Source: Hymenobacter volaticus
GTDB taxonomy: Bacteria; Bacteroidota; Bacteroidia; Cytophagales; Hymenobacteraceae
Direction of reading: 5' to 3'
Assembly: GCF_022921055.1 (NCBI RefSeq)
Contig: NZ_CP095061.1
Coordinates: 4,379,501 to 4,443,500, forward strand
Length of the DNA stretch: 64,000 bases
Under the pieces are notes generated by a model, which did not search any database, was not told where the DNA came from, and worked only from the letters and a program-made list of their open reading frames with translations. The position numbers and the translations under genes are program-made. Each line of letters opens with the position of its first letter. Position 1 is the first letter of the stretch. Shown here one piece after another: positions 49,003 through 59,700 of the stretch.

Positions 49003-49470
49003 TTATGCGGAGGCTTGAGCCGTAGTTTCAGTGGATTTCTTGGCTGAGCTACGACGAGTTTTCGTGGCTTTGCCTTCAGTAGTTGTAGCAGCAACAGCTT
49101 CAATAGCTGCTTTGCTCCCAATGCGCTCAACTTTTGCGTCAATCACAAGAGTGACGTGGTTGCTACGCTTGCGGATGCGGTGACCACGACCCTGAGGAGC
49201 AGGGCGCAGACGCTTCAACTGACGTCCTTCGTCCACGAAAATCTCCTTGATATAGAGATTGGCATCCTCGATGCGCTCGTCTTCGTTTTTCTGCTGCCAG
49301 TTGGCCAAAGCCGAAAGCAACAGTTTCTCGATACGCTCGGCACCTGAGTTGGCTTCGAATTTCAGCAAGCCCAAGGCGCGGGTCACTTTCTGACCACGTA
49401 CCATGTCGGCTACCAAGCGCATCTTGCGCGGCGAGGTAGGAACATTACTTAGTTTAGCTCTTGCTTCCAT
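49003..49470 (-). CDS. rplV: 50S ribosomal protein L22
   Basis: 155 residues: L22 core with the exit-tunnel beta-hairpin ([21 protein letters not shown] about 78-98), preceded by [21 protein letters not shown]. The last 40 or so residues are a Thr/Ala/Lys/Ser-rich tail absent from E. coli (110 residues). 5-bp gap to rpsC. Confidence 0.97.
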   Translation of the reverse strand: MEARAKLSNVPTSPRKMRLVADMVRGQKVTRALGLLKFEANSGAERIEKLLLSALANWQQKNEDERIEDANLYIKEIFVDEGRQLKRLRPAPQGRGHRIRKRSNHVTLVIDAKVERIGSKAAIEAVAATTTEGKATKTRRSSAKKSTETTAQASA

Positions 49471-49471
49471 C

Positions 49472-49750
49472 TTAGCGTTTGCCTTTATCTTTCTTGGCTA
49501 CGTGGCCACGGAAGTTGCGCGTTGGAGCGAACTCGCCGAGCTTATGACCGACCATGTTTTCGGTCACGTATACCGGGATGAATTTATTGCCATTGTGCAC
49601 CGCGAAGGTGTGGCTAACGAAGTCTGGAGAGATCATCGAGCGGCGCGACCAAGTCTTGATGACGGCCTTCTTGCCCGATTCTTCCATCGTCGTTACTTTT
49701 TTCTCGAGCCGGAAGTCAATGTACGGCCCTTTTTTTAGTGAACGTGCCAT
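49472..49750 (-). CDS. rpsS: 30S ribosomal protein S19
   Basis: 92-residue head protein. [19 protein letters not shown] start and [21 protein letters not shown] end. Between rplB and rplV. Confidence 0.98.
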   Translation of the reverse strand: MARSLKKGPYIDFRLEKKVTTMEESGKKAVIKTWSRRSMISPDFVSHTFAVHNGNKFIPVYVTENMVGHKLGEFAPTRNFRGHVAKKDKGKR

Positions 49751-49753
49751 TGG

Positions 49754-50581
49754 TTATTTCTTGCCTTTGCGATTAACGATGAGCTGCTCTGAATACTTGT
49801 TCTTGTTGCGGGTCTTCTGACCTTTAGCGAAGATACCATTACGGCTACGTGGGTGACCACCCGACGATTTACCTTCACCACCACCCATTGGGTGGTCAAC
49901 AGGGTTCATTGCAACACCACGAACGCGCGGACGACGACCTAACCAACGGTTACGACCGGCTTTACCGAGACGTACATTCATGTGGTCACCATTCGATACG
50001 GTACCAACGGTTGCCATGCAGGTTACGAGAACCATGCGCATCTCACCGGAAGGCAGTTTCAGAGTGGCGTACTTGTCTTCACGAGCTACAAGCTGTGCGT
50101 AAGTACCAGCTGAGCGGGCAATTGCTGCACCAGCGCCGGGCATCAGCTCGATGTTGTGAACAATAGTACCGAGTGGGATTTCGCGGAGTGGCAATGCATT
50201 GCCTACTTCCGGCGCAACACCAGAACCCGATACGACTGTGCGGCCTACTTCAACACCAGCGGGCGCAATGATATAGCGCTTTTCGCCATCGGCGTACTGA
50301 AGCAAAGCGATACGAGCCGTGCGGTTTGGATCGTACTCGATGGTCTTCACCGTTGCTGGCACGCTGGTCTTGTCACGCTTGAAGTCCACAATACGATACT
50401 TGGCTTTGTGTCCACCGCCGATGTAGCGGTTAGACATTTTACCAGAGTTGTTACGGCCACCGGAGTTTTTCATGGGTGCCAACAGCGACTTCTCTGGCGT
50501 CGACGTCGTGATTTCGTCGAACGTCGGGGCGATACGGAAGCGCTGACCCGGTGATGTTGGTCTTAGTTGTTTGAGTGCCAT
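49754..50581 (-). CDS. rplB: 50S ribosomal protein L2
   Basis: 275-residue protein that supports the peptidyl transferase centre. Contains the functionally important histidine-containing [21 protein letters not shown] near 225-245. Full length. Confidence 0.98.
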   Translation of the reverse strand: MALKQLRPTSPGQRFRIAPTFDEITTSTPEKSLLAPMKNSGGRNNSGKMSNRYIGGGHKAKYRIVDFKRDKTSVPATVKTIEYDPNRTARIALLQYADGEKRYIIAPAGVEVGRTVVSGSGVAPEVGNALPLREIPLGTIVHNIELMPGAGAAIARSAGTYAQLVAREDKYATLKLPSGEMRMVLVTCMATVGTVSNGDHMNVRLGKAGRNRWLGRRPRVRGVAMNPVDHPMGGGEGKSSGGHPRSRNGIFAKGQKTRNKNKYSEQLIVNRKGKK

Positions 50582-50622
50582 TACTCTTGCTTAAGGAATT
50601 TTCTTTTGCAGAAAGGCGAAGG

Positions 50623-50910
50623 CTAGATGCCGTTGTAGAAGTCGATAACGTCGCCTTCTTTCACGGTCACGACGGCTTTCTTGCCGTGGGCGCGACGGCC
50701 CGAGATGGACCCACCCTTCGTGAACTTAGATTTAATCTTACCGTTCGTGCGCATGGTGCTGATGCCAACAACCGTTACGCCGTAGAACTGCTCGATGTCT
50801 TTCTTGATCTGAACCTTATTCGCGGTACGCTCTACTTCGAAAACGTACTGACCTTTTTCATTCAGGCCCGTGGCCTTCTCGGTCACGATTGGTTTCTTCA
50901 GTGTGCTCAT
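50623..50910 (-). CDS. rplW: 50S ribosomal protein L23
   Basis: 95-residue protein at the exit site, docking point for trigger factor and SRP. MSTLKKPIVTEKATGLNEKG start. Its start shares a base with the stop of rplD (1-bp overlap). Confidence 0.97.
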   Translation of the reverse strand: MSTLKKPIVTEKATGLNEKGQYVFEVERTANKVQIKKDIEQFYGVTVVGISTMRTNGKIKSKFTKGGSISGRRAHGKKAVVTVKEGDVIDFYNGI

Positions 50911-51548
50911 TACTCAGCGACGGTATAAAGTTGTTCGAGCGACTTCAGGCCGTCTTCTGACAGCAGCAAAGTATCCGTGTTCAGCAGATCATGCGTGTTC
51001 AGAGCAACGGGCGTAGCCACGGTTACGCGCTGAATGTTACGAGCCGACAGAACTACGTTCTTATCTACTTCGCCAGTCACCAGCAATGTCTTTTTGCCGT
51101 TGTTCAGCTTGAGGCCGTTCAGGATGCTGAGGAAGTCTTTGGTCTTAGGAGCCGACAGAGTAATGTTCTCTACTAGGGCTACTTTGCCGTCTTTAGCCAA
51201 GCTCGAGAGAGCCGACAAACGAGCAAGACGCTTGGTTTTTTTGTTGAGCTTGAAGCCATAGTCACGGGGCTCAGGACCGAATACACGGCCGCCACCGATG
51301 AACACTGGCGACTTCATGCTACCGGCACGAGCACCACCGGTGCCTTTTTGCTTCTTCAGCTTCTTGGTAGTACCGTGCACTTCATTGCGTTGCTTCGACT
51401 TGTGCGTGCCCTGGCGCTGATTGGCCAAATACTGCTTCACGTCGAGATACATCACGTGCTCGTTGGGCTCCAAGCCGAATACGGCTTCCGGCAGCGTTAC
51501 CTTGCGGCCGGTGTCTTCACCCTTGATGTTATATACTGACAGTTCCAT
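50910..51548 (-). CDS. rplD: 50S ribosomal protein L4
   Basis: ATG at 51,548 (MELSVYNIKGEDTGRKVTLPE) gives 212 residues; a TTG two codons upstream is less likely. It contains the long loop with TKKLKKQKGTGGARAGSMKSP that enters the exit tunnel. In E. coli L4 also represses its operon; whether it does here is unknown. 8-bp gap to rplC. Confidence 0.97.
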   Translation of the reverse strand: MELSVYNIKGEDTGRKVTLPEAVFGLEPNEHVMYLDVKQYLANQRQGTHKSKQRNEVHGTTKKLKKQKGTGGARAGSMKSPVFIGGGRVFGPEPRDYGFKLNKKTKRLARLSALSSLAKDGKVALVENITLSAPKTKDFLSILNGLKLNNGKKTLLVTGEVDKNVVLSARNIQRVTVATPVALNTHDLLNTDTLLLSEDGLKSLEQLYTVAE

Positions 51549-51556
51549 CTTCAAGG

Positions 51557-52176
51557 TTATTTTTCCAGGACCACGAAAGAGTTCTTGGCACCGGGAATCG
51601 AACCGCTCACCAGGATAAGGTTCTTGTCGGCTACCACGCGCATCACCTTCAGGTTCTGCACTTTCACCCGGTCGTTACCCATCCGGCCACCCATGCGCAT
51701 TCCTTTGAATACGCGCGAAGGCCACGAGCAGGCACCAATAGAACCAGGGTGACGTAGACGGTTGTGCTGACCGTGGGTCTGGCCGCCTACACCAGCGAAG
51801 TTGTAACGCTTAACAACACCCTGAAAGCCTTTGCCTTTCGAGGTGCCTACTACGTCAACAAATTCACCTTCCTCGAAGAGGGAAGCGTTGATTTCAGCAC
51901 CAGCAGCGTACGTAGACTCTGCATCGAGGCGAAATTCAACCAATTTTTTCTTGGGGTAGTACCGGCTTTTGCAAAGTGACCAGCCAAGGCTTTGGTGGTG
52001 TTCTTTGCTTTTTTCTCGCCGTACCCGAGCTGGATGGCCGTGTAGCCGTCCTTCTCAGTAGTCTTAACCTGCGTCACTACGCACGGACCCGCTTCGATGA
52101 GCGTGCAAGGGATGTTTTTCCCGTCCGGAGTGAAGAGGCTTGTCATACCGATTTTTTTACCGATGATGCCAGGCAT
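51557..52176 (-). pseudogene. rplC: 50S ribosomal protein L3, frameshifted
   Basis: The N-terminal part ([19 protein letters not shown] to HFAKAGTTP) is normal. At the G-run 51,953-51,956 one base is missing and the frame is lost. The continuation reads [13 protein letters not shown] and runs through the L3 signature [17 protein letters not shown] to the stop at 51,557, total 206 residues with the base restored. L3 is essential; probable sequence error. First gene of its transcription unit. Confidence 0.93.
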
Positions 52177-52206
52177 TCTGTTTTTGTTTAGTAAAAGACG
52201 CAGAAG

Positions 52207-52227
52207 AAAACGCCCGAGTGGCGTTTT
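52207..52227 (-). promoter_or_regulatory. Leader hairpin of the rplC unit
   Basis: Perfect 8-bp stem AAAACGCC with GGCGTTTT and a 5-nt loop, between the promoter at 52,241 and the rplC ATG. On the minus strand TTTT closes the stem, so it could act as an attenuator or as a protein-binding leader. Confidence 0.5.
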
Positions 52228-52240
52228 CGTAATGGGAGTG

Positions 52241-52272
52241 CAAAGCTAGGAAATTGTTACGAGAATTAACAA
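52241..52272 (-). promoter_or_regulatory. Promoter of the rplC operon
   Basis: On the minus strand a TTG (52,270-52,272) is followed after 21 nt by TAGCTTTG (52,241-52,248). This is a full Bacteroidota promoter about 65 bp before the L3 start. Confidence 0.72.
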
Positions 52273-52400
52273 CGTCATTCTTAAATATTTTCACTGTCAC
52301 GACTTTAGCTCCAAACTCGTGCTTTATCATGTGTCAGTTAGTGTCTAGTAATTGGGTTTTTCCAACCAAGCTCAGGAAGTAATCATTCCCACCTTCTAAA

Positions 52401-52437
52401 AGAAAATACCCTACCGGCTCGAAAGCCAGTAGGGTAT
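52401..52437 (-). terminator. Terminator of rpsJ
   Basis: Stem ATACCCTAC with GTAGGGTAT extended inward by GGCT/AGCC, followed on the minus strand by TTTTCTTTT. It closes the rpsL-rpsG-fusA-rpsJ unit. Confidence 0.82.
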
Positions 52438-52464
52438 CACCTAATTAGCCGACAAACTCAGTCC

Positions 52465-52769
52465 TCAGACTTTGATTTCAACGTCTACGCCGCTTGGCAA
52501 CTCAAGCTTCATCAACGCATCAACAGTCTTCGACGAAGTTGAGTAAATGTCAACGAGACGCTTGTATGTGCAGAGCTGGAATTGCTCACGCGACTTCTTA
52601 TTCACGTGGGGGAACGGAGAACAGTGAATTTCTCTTTGTCGGTTGGCAATGGGATGGGGCCGCTTACGATAGCGCCCGTAGCCTTCACCGCCTTCACGAT
52701 CTTCTCCGACGATTTGTCCACCAAGTTGTGGTCGTAGGATTTGAGTTTGATGCGAATTTTCTGGTTCAT
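52465..52769 (-). pseudogene. rpsJ: 30S ribosomal protein S10, frameshifted
   Basis: ATG at 52,769 ([18 protein letters not shown]). The frame is normal through KFTVLRSP and then stops early because one base is missing in the G-run 52,608-52,612. In the shifted frame the expected [20 protein letters not shown] follows and continues to VDVEIKV at 52,465; total 101 residues with the base restored. S10 (NusE) is essential in translation and antitermination; probable sequence error. Confidence 0.93.
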
Positions 52770-52789
52770 GTCTTGTGTGTGAAAGCGGA

Positions 52790-54934
52790 TTAGCGGATAG
52801 CGTTACCCTTTTGCTTAGCAATGATGGCGTCGGCCAAGTTTTGCGGCACCTGATCGTAGTGCGAGAAAGTCAAGGAAGCAGAAGCACGACCTGAAGAAAT
52901 CGTACGTAGCGAGGTCACGTAGCCGAAGAGTTCCGACAGTGGAACGTCAGCCTTGATAACTTGAGCACCACCTTTGGTGTCCATGCCTTTCATGATACCG
53001 CGACGGCGGTTCAAGTCACCCGTTACCGGACCGGTATATTCGTCTGGCGAAACTACTTCTACTGCCATGATAGGCTCGAGTAATTTTGGACCAGCTTTCT
53101 TGCCGGCTTCACGGAAACCACCACGCGCTGCAAGTTCGAACGACAAGGCATCCGAGTCAACATCGTGGTAAGAACCGAAGAACAGGCGAACACGCATACC
53201 CTCGATGGGGAAACCTGCCAACGGACCGTTCTTCATAGCTTCTTCGAAACCTTTCTGAACTGGCGCGATGAATTCGCGAGGAATAACACCACCTGTGATG
53301 TCGTTCACGAACTCCAGACCTGGCTTCTCTGGATCAACCAGTTTCGGACCGAGTTCAAATACGATATCACCGAATTTACCACGACCACCAGTCTGCTTCT
53401 TGTAAGTCTCACGGTGTTCAACCGTTTTGGTGAGAACTTCTTTGTAAGCAACCATTGGAGCGCCCTGGTTGATTTCCACCTTGAACTCACGACGCATACG
53501 GTCAATGATGATTTCGAGGTGAAGCTCACCCATACCTTTCAGTACAGTCTGGCCCGTCTCAGGGTCAGTTTGTACCACGAGGGTGGGATCTTCTTCCACA
53601 AGCTTGGCGATAGCCATACCCATCTTATCAACGTCAGCCTGAGTTTTAGGCTCGATGGCGTAACCAATAACGGGCTCAGGGAACGACATCGACTCAAGTA
53701 CAATGCGCGACTTCTCGTCGGTCAGTGTGTCACCCGTCTTGATGTCTTTGAAACCAACACCAGCAGCAATGTCACCAGCCTGGATTTTATCGATTGGGTT
53801 CTGCTTGTTGGAGTGCATCTGCATCAAACGCGAGATACGCTCTTTCTTACCCGTACGGTTGTTGAACACATAAGAACCAGCATCCAGCACCCCGCTGTAG
53901 CAGCGGAAGAAGCACAAGCGACCTACGAAGGGGTCGGTAGCAATTTTGAATGCTAGTGCAGTGAAAGGCTCGTCGTTGTCAGGGTGACGCTCGATTTCCT
54001 CGCCGCTGTCGGGGTTAGTACCGATGATAGCAGGCATATCGAGAGGCGAAGGCAAATAGGCCATTACACCATCAAGCATCGACTGAACACCTTTATTCTT
54101 GAAAGCCGAACCACACATTACAGGCGAAAACTTCATGTCGATAACCGCTTTGCGGATAACAACCATCATTTCTTCGCGCGTGATGCTATCTGGGTCGTCG
54201 AAGAACTTCTCTAACAGAACCTCGTCATACTCAGCAACGCTTTCTACCAGCTTTTGACGCCATTCAGCCACGGTATCAACCAGATCTTCGGGAACTGGAA
54301 TCTCATGGTACGATTTGCCTTGCGTGGCATCATCCCATACGATAGCCTTACCAGTCAGCAAGTCAACAACACCTTTGAAAGTGTCCTCGGCTCCGATTGG
54401 AATCTGCAGAGGAACTGGGTTAGCACCTAGCTTCTCTTTGATTTCGTTAACAGCTTTGAAGAAGTCAGCACCAGCACGGTCCATCTTGTTGACGAAGCAG
54501 ATGCGTGGCACTTTGTATTTGTCAGCCTGACGCCATACAGTTTCCGACTGCGGCTCTACACCCGATACGGCACAGAACAGAGCAACGGCACCATCAAGTA
54601 CCCGCAACGAACGTTCAACTTCTACCGTGAAGTCAACGTGGCCAGGAGTGTCAATCAGGTTGATTTTATATTGCTTGGTGTCTGGAGTTGGGTCACCTTG
54701 CTCGTTAGTAGGATAGTTCCAGAACGTAGTAGTAGCAGCCGACGTGATAGTGATACCACGCTCCTGCTCCTGCTCCATCCAGTCCATCGTGGCGGCACCT
54801 TCGTGCACTTCCCCGATTTTGTGGGTCTTACCGGTATAGTAAAGAATGCGCTCCGAGGTTGTGGTCTTACCGGCGTCGATGTGCGCCATAATCCCAATGT
54901 TGCGGAGGTATTGCAGGTCTTTGTTAACAGCCAT
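52790..54934 (-). CDS. fusA: Elongation factor G
   Basis: 714-residue translocase GTPase. G motifs: [14 protein letters not shown] (about 17-30), [16 protein letters not shown] and NKMDRAG. Domain IV (about 490-600) includes [16 protein letters not shown]. The usual str-operon neighbour of rpsG. Full length for Bacteroidota. Confidence 0.98.
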   Translation of the reverse strand: MAVNKDLQYLRNIGIMAHIDAGKTTTSERILYYTGKTHKIGEVHEGAATMDWMEQEQERGITITSAATTTFWNYPTNEQGDPTPDTKQYKINLIDTPGHVDFTVEVERSLRVLDGAVALFCAVSGVEPQSETVWRQADKYKVPRICFVNKMDRAGADFFKAVNEIKEKLGANPVPLQIPIGAEDTFKGVVDLLTGKAIVWDDATQGKSYHEIPVPEDLVDTVAEWRQKLVESVAEYDEVLLEKFFDDPDSITREEMMVVIRKAVIDMKFSPVMCGSAFKNKGVQSMLDGVMAYLPSPLDMPAIIGTNPDSGEEIERHPDNDEPFTALAFKIATDPFVGRLCFFRCYSGVLDAGSYVFNNRTGKKERISRLMQMHSNKQNPIDKIQAGDIAAGVGFKDIKTGDTLTDEKSRIVLESMSFPEPVIGYAIEPKTQADVDKMGMAIAKLVEEDPTLVVQTDPETGQTVLKGMGELHLEIIIDRMRREFKVEINQGAPMVAYKEVLTKTVEHRETYKKQTGGRGKFGDIVFELGPKLVDPEKPGLEFVNDITGGVIPREFIAPVQKGFEEAMKNGPLAGFPIEGMRVRLFFGSYHDVDSDALSFELAARGGFREAGKKAGPKLLEPIMAVEVVSPDEYTGPVTGDLNRRRGIMKGMDTKGGAQVIKADVPLSELFGYVTSLRTISSGRASASLTFSHYDQVPQNLADAIIAKQKGNAIR

Positions 54935-54962
54935 GTCTCTTTATATGAGTGAATGAGAGAAT

Positions 54963-55024
54963 GAGTGAATAAGTGATTGTTGAGTTTGTGGTCTTAACCA
55001 TTAAACCCAATCACTCATTCACTC
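54963..55024. repeat. Inverted repeat in the rpsG-fusA spacer
   Basis: Arms 54,963-54,979 and 55,008-55,024 are complementary over 17 bp with one mismatch and consist of GAGTGAAT/ATTCACTC-type repeats; further GAGTGAAT copies lie at both outer flanks. The loop is 28 nt. Confidence 0.75.
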
Positions 55025-55038
55025 AATCACTCATTTTT

Positions 55039-55506
55039 TTAGAAGCGGAAGTGCGAGAAGGCTTTGTTAGCCTCAGCCATCCGGTGCGTGTCGTCTTTCT
55101 TCTTAACGGCAGCACCTTCACCTTTAGCAGCAGCAATGATTTCGCCAGCCAACTTGTCTTTCATAGTTTTCTCACCACGACGACGAGCGTACTGAATTAG
55201 CCATTTTGCGCCTACTGAAATACGACGGTCAGGACGAACTTCGATTGGAACCTGGAAAGTAGCACCACCTACGCGGCGGCTCTTTACTTCTACGGTTGGC
55301 ATTACGTTGTTCAGTGCCTTACGCCACATTTCAACACCGCTCTCTTTAGTGCGCTGCTCCACTAGGTCGCAGGCATCGTAGAAAATGGTGTAAGCCAGGT
55401 TTTTCTTCCCGTCGTACATCATGTAATTGACGAAACGGGTTACTAGCGTCTCCTTGTACTTAGGGTCGGGCAGGAGGATGCGCTTCTTTGGTTTTGACTT
55501 TCTCAT
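55039..55506 (-). CDS. rpsG: 30S ribosomal protein S7
   Basis: The ORF is open from 55,566, but ATG 55,506 ([19 protein letters not shown]) is the family start and gives 155 residues. Contains [19 protein letters not shown] and the end KAFSHFRF. Between rpsL and fusA. Confidence 0.97.
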   Translation of the reverse strand: MRKSKPKKRILLPDPKYKETLVTRFVNYMMYDGKKNLAYTIFYDACDLVEQRTKESGVEMWRKALNNVMPTVEVKSRRVGGATFQVPIEVRPDRRISVGAKWLIQYARRRGEKTMKDKLAGEIIAAAKGEGAAVKKKDDTHRMAEANKAFSHFRF

Positions 55507-55518
55507 GGGTATAGAAAT

Positions 55519-55583
55519 GAGTTGAGGTAATGGGAAGTGGGATAAGAACCATGTGCTATCCAGCACTTCGCGCTACCTCACTC
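55519..55583. repeat. Inverted repeat in the rpsL-rpsG spacer
   Basis: GAGTTGAGGTA (55,519-55,529) pairs with TACCTCACTC (55,574-55,583) with one bulged base; the loop is 44 nt. Third spacer palindrome of the ribosomal block. Confidence 0.55.
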
Positions 55584-55591
55584 GGTTTCGA

Positions 55592-56020
55592 TTACTTCTT
55601 CTTAGCTCCTGGTTTGCCGCCTTTGCCTGCTGCTGCAGCTGGTTGACCTGGCTTTGGACGCTTAGCGCCGTACTTAGAGCGACGCTGCGTACGGCCGTTT
55701 ACACCGGCGGTATCCAAAGCACCACGGATGATGTGGTAACGTACACCTGGCAAGTCTTTCACGCGGCCACCACGAATCAGCACGATGCTGTGCTCCTGCA
55801 GGTTGTGGCCTTCGCCTGGAATGTAGGCGTTGACTTCCTTGCCATTGGTGAGGCGCACACGAGCTACTTTACGCATAGCCGAGTTCGGCTTCTTGGGCGT
55901 GGTGGTGTATACGCGGGTGCAAACGCCACGGCGCTGCGGGCACGAGTCAAGAGCCGGCGACTTCGACTTCGTCGTCAGCTTCTCGCGGCCTTTTCGTACT
56001 AACTGATTGATGGTAGGCAT
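55592..56020 (-). CDS. rpsL: 30S ribosomal protein S12
   Basis: 142 residues, longer than the E. coli protein (124) owing to a Pro/Ala/Gly/Lys-rich C-terminal tail ([20 protein letters not shown]). [14 protein letters not shown] and [15 protein letters not shown] segments ([17 protein letters not shown]) are normal, with both lysines of PKKPN and the [10 protein letters not shown] lysine present; streptomycin-resistance changes are not seen. Confidence 0.97.
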   Translation of the reverse strand: MPTINQLVRKGREKLTTKSKSPALDSCPQRRGVCTRVYTTTPKKPNSAMRKVARVRLTNGKEVNAYIPGEGHNLQEHSIVLIRGGRVKDLPGVRYHIIRGALDTAGVNGRTQRRSKYGAKRPKPGQPAAAAGKGGKPGAKKK

Positions 56021-56068
56021 TTAATGTATGTTTTGTCAAGGAGGGTTCTCTCCCAAAAATTAGGCTTG

Positions 56069-56100
56069 CAAAGGTATAGAAGTTGCGCCGGAATAGCAAA
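56069..56100 (-). promoter_or_regulatory. Promoter of the rpsL operon
   Basis: On the minus strand TTTG (56,097-56,100) is followed after 20 nt by TACCTTTG (56,069-56,076), a textbook Bacteroidota promoter 48 bp before the rpsL ATG. Confidence 0.78.
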
Positions 56101-56200
56101 CGGGTTGAAATAGATAATTTTAGGGAAAACTATCTGCTCTTATTTGTCTGCTAATTCACTCTCATTCTCTGAATTTCAGGTGAGTATTAAACAAGAAAAT

Positions 56201-56222
56201 GCTTCTGCGTAAACCCAGAAGC
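56201..56222 (-). terminator. Weak terminator of the DUF3467 gene
   Basis: GCTTCTG pairs with CAGAAGC, 8-nt loop, then ATTTTCTTG on the minus strand. Confidence 0.5.
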
Positions 56223-56251
56223 GCCTCCATTGTAGAATTATTTTGGTGAAG

Positions 56252-56590
56252 CTACGCCTCTCCTATTTTCCCACCGAACCCCATTGGATAGCTCGGAACA
56301 TCTTGCTGCGCCTTAATAGTGCCAAAGGCTTGCTCGAACCGCTCTATATTTTCGCCTAGGGCGGCATGGAGCCGCTTGGCATGTTCCGGTGTGATAACTA
56401 TGCGTGCCTTTACTTTCGCTTTAGGCAAGCCAGGCATCAAGCGAATGAAGTCAACAACAAACTCGCTACTGCTATGGGCAATCATGGCTAGATTGACATA
56501 CTCGCCTTCCGCTATTTCTTCTGAGAGTTCGATGTTGATGGCATTCGGGTCCTGAGTGGTGTTTGAGTCGGGCTGTGGAGGCTGATTCAT
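56252..56590 (-). CDS. DUF3467 domain protein
   Basis: 112-residue cytoplasmic protein with the DUF3467 pattern: EGEYVNLAMIAHSSSEFVVDFIRLMPG (about 28-54) and ARIVITPEHAKRLHAALGENI (about 62-82). The family is small and of unknown function. It lies 110 bp after rpoC, on the same strand, between rpoC and rpsL. Confidence 0.88.
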   Translation of the reverse strand: MNQPPQPDSNTTQDPNAINIELSEEIAEGEYVNLAMIAHSSSEFVVDFIRLMPGLPKAKVKARIVITPEHAKRLHAALGENIERFEQAFGTIKAQQDVPSYPMGFGGKIGEA

Positions 56591-56646
56591 GTAGTGATTG
56601 TAATGGCCGCATACTTCCGGCCTTATGGTTTGAATTGCTAATAAAG

Positions 56647-56678
56647 AAAAAGCCGGCCGAATTGCTCCGACCGGCTTC
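56647..56678 (-). terminator. Terminator of rpoC
   Basis: Stem AAGCCGG with CCGGCTT, followed on the minus strand by TTTTTCTTT, just after the rpoC stop. Confidence 0.8.
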
Positions 56679-56700
56679 TCCTTATGCTTTTAACTCAGGA

Positions 56701-59700
56701 CTAGTCCTGCACAGATTCGCGACGTGAAGCGCGAGCCGTACGCTTGGTAGGAGCCACGACATCGTCGGATTTCGCCGACTGTAGTGCTTCCATTTCCTCT
56801 TTCGAGCCAACAACCTGGCGAGTGTATTCGCGCAGACCGGTACCGGCTGGAATGAGGTGACCAACGATTACGTTCTCCTTGAGACCCAACAGTTCATCGG
56901 CCTTGCCACGGATGGCAGCTTCCGACAGCACCTTGGTCGTCTCCTGGAAGGATGCAGCTGAGATGAAGGATTGGGTGCCCAACGAAGCCTGTGTAATACC
57001 TTGCAGTGTTGGACGAGATACGGACGGCTGTGCGTCGCGTACTTCAACCAATTGCAAGTCACGGCGGCGTAGGCTGGAGTTTTCGTCACGTAGGCGACGG
57101 GCACTCACAATCTGGCCAGGCTTCAAGTTCGGCGAATCGCCGGCGTTAGTAACCACCTTCATGTCGATGATGGTATCATTCTCTTCCATGAAGATAATCT
57201 TGTCGATTACCTGATTTTCGAGGAACGACGTGTCACCGGCATCTAGAATCACAACTTTCTGCATCATCTGGCGAACTACCACCTCGATGTGCTTATCGTT
57301 GATCTTCACACCCTGCAAGCGGTATACTTCCTGAATCTCGTTCACGAGGTATTCCTGCACTGCACCTGGTCCCTGAATGTTCAGGATGTCGGATGGCGTG
57401 ATGGCACCGTCGGACAGTGGCATACCAGCTCGGATGAAGTCATTGTCCTGCACAAGGATGTGCTTAGACAGTGGCACCATATACTTCTTCTTAACGCCGT
57501 CTTTCGACTCCACGAAGATTTCACGGTTACCACGCTTCACCGTACCGTACGTTACTACGCCGTCGATTTCCGACACAACTGCTGGGTTCGATGGGTTACG
57601 AGCTTCAAAAAGTTCGGTAACGCGGGGCAGACCACCGGTGATATCGCGGGTTTTACCCACAGCACGCGGAATCTTGGCCAGGATGTAACCAGCCTTAATT
57701 TTCTGCCCGTTCTCCACGTTCAAGTGCGAACCAACTGGGATGCTATAGCTCCGCTGACCTTCTTCTTCGCCCTTCTTACCAGGACGAACAATGATGGCAG
57801 GGTTCTGGTCCTTCGCTTTCGATTCGATAATCACTTTCTCGCGGTGACCAGTCTGTTCGTCTGATTCCTCACGGTAGGTAATGCCTTCGGTAATAGCGTC
57901 GTACTGAACGGTACCATCGAACTCAGCCAAAATAACGGCGTTGTATGGGTCCCAGTTGTTCAGCTCTTGGCCTTTCTCCACTTCCTGGCCTTCTTCAACC
58001 AGCAAGAAAGAGCCGTAAGGCACGTGGTTCGAGATAAACACTTTACCAGTGCCTTTCTCTACAATGCGAATCTCGCCCGAACGACCCATTACTACTTTCA
58101 CCGGCTCGCCGTCAGGATTAGCGGTTTCCACAGTACGGATATCTTCGAATTCAACTACGCCAGCAAACTTAGCCTTGAGGCTAGCTTCTACTGCGATGTT
58201 GGAAGCAGTACCACCTACGTGGAACGTACGCAGCGTCAGCTGAGTACCAGGCTCACCAATAGACTGGGCAGCAATTACACCAACAGCTTCACCTTTCTGG
58301 ACCATGCGGCCCGACGATAGGTTACGACCGTAGCACTTAGCACAGATACCACGCTTTGATTCGCAAGTCAGTACTGAGCGGATTTCCACCGATTCAATAC
58401 CTGCATTGTCGATACGACGCGTGATGTCTTCGGTGATTTCCTCACCAGCTGGCAAGATCACCTCGTCCGTTACCGGATCAATAACATCGTGTACAGCCAC
58501 ACGGCCAAGAATACGCTCCGACAGGGGCTCTACTACGTCTTCGTTGTCCTTCAAAGCGAAGGTTTCGATGCCACGCAGCGTACCACAGTCGTTTTCGTTC
58601 ACAATCACATCCTGCGACACGTCTACCAGACGACGAGTCAGGTAACCGGCGTCAGCAGTTTTCAGTGCAGTATCGGCAAGACCTTTACGAGCACCGTGAG
58701 TGGAGATGAAGTACTCGATTACGTCTAGACCTTCTTTGAAGTTAGACAGAATCGGGTTTTCAATGATCTCACCAACCGAACCTTGTAGAGATTTTTGTGG
58801 CTTAGCCATCAGACCCCGCATACCGCCAAGCTGACGAATCTGCTCGCGTGAACCGCGGGCACCCGAGTGCATCATCATGTAAATCGAGTTGAAGCCCTGG
58901 TTCTCCTTTTCGAGGCGACCCATGAGGGTTTCAGTGATTTGGTTGTTGATGCGGGTCCAGATGTCAATAACCTGGTTATAACGCTCGTTGTCCGTAATCA
59001 GACCCATCTGGTAGTTCTGCGTTACGGCAGCTACGTCGGCCTGAGCTTGGGCTACGAGAGCATCTTTCTCTTTCGGGATGTTGATATCGCCAAGACCCAT
59101 CGACAGACCACCTTTGTAAGCTGACTGGAAGCCAAGCGTCTTGATGTCGTCGAGGAACTGAGCAGTGCGGGCCATACCAGTCCGCTTGAACACCATCGAA
59201 ATGATTTGCTGCAGCTTCTTTTTGGTTAGCAATTCATCTACGAAACCTACTTCGGTTGGCACGAGCTGGTTGAACAGCACGCGACCGGCTACGGTCTCGA
59301 TGATTTTTGTAACGAGGTTATCGTTCTCGTCGCGAACCTGCGTGCGCACCTTGATGTATGCATGCTTCGACAGTTGCTCTTCGTTGATAGCAATAACAAC
59401 TTCCTCGTCGGAGTAAAACATGCGGCCTTCGCCCTGAATCTGCTCGTCTTCGGTGCTGCGCTTGCCTTTAGTTACATAGTACAAGCCAAGAACCATGTCC
59501 TGCGACGGCACCGCAATCGGTGCGCCGTTGGCTGGGTTCAGGATGTTGTGCGATGCCAACATAAGCATAGAGGCCTCCAGAATAGCGGCCGGTCCTAGGG
59601 GAACGTGCACAGCCATTTGGTCACCGTCAAAGTCAGCGTTGAAAGCGGTACACACCAATGGGTGCAGCTGAATAGCTTTACCCTCGATGAGACGTGGCTG

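Noticed and set aside
54945..55035. Direct repeat array (GAGTGAAT) as a possible replication or attachment site
   Set aside because: Only a few imperfect copies inside an operon spacer, better explained as a simple-sequence hairpin.
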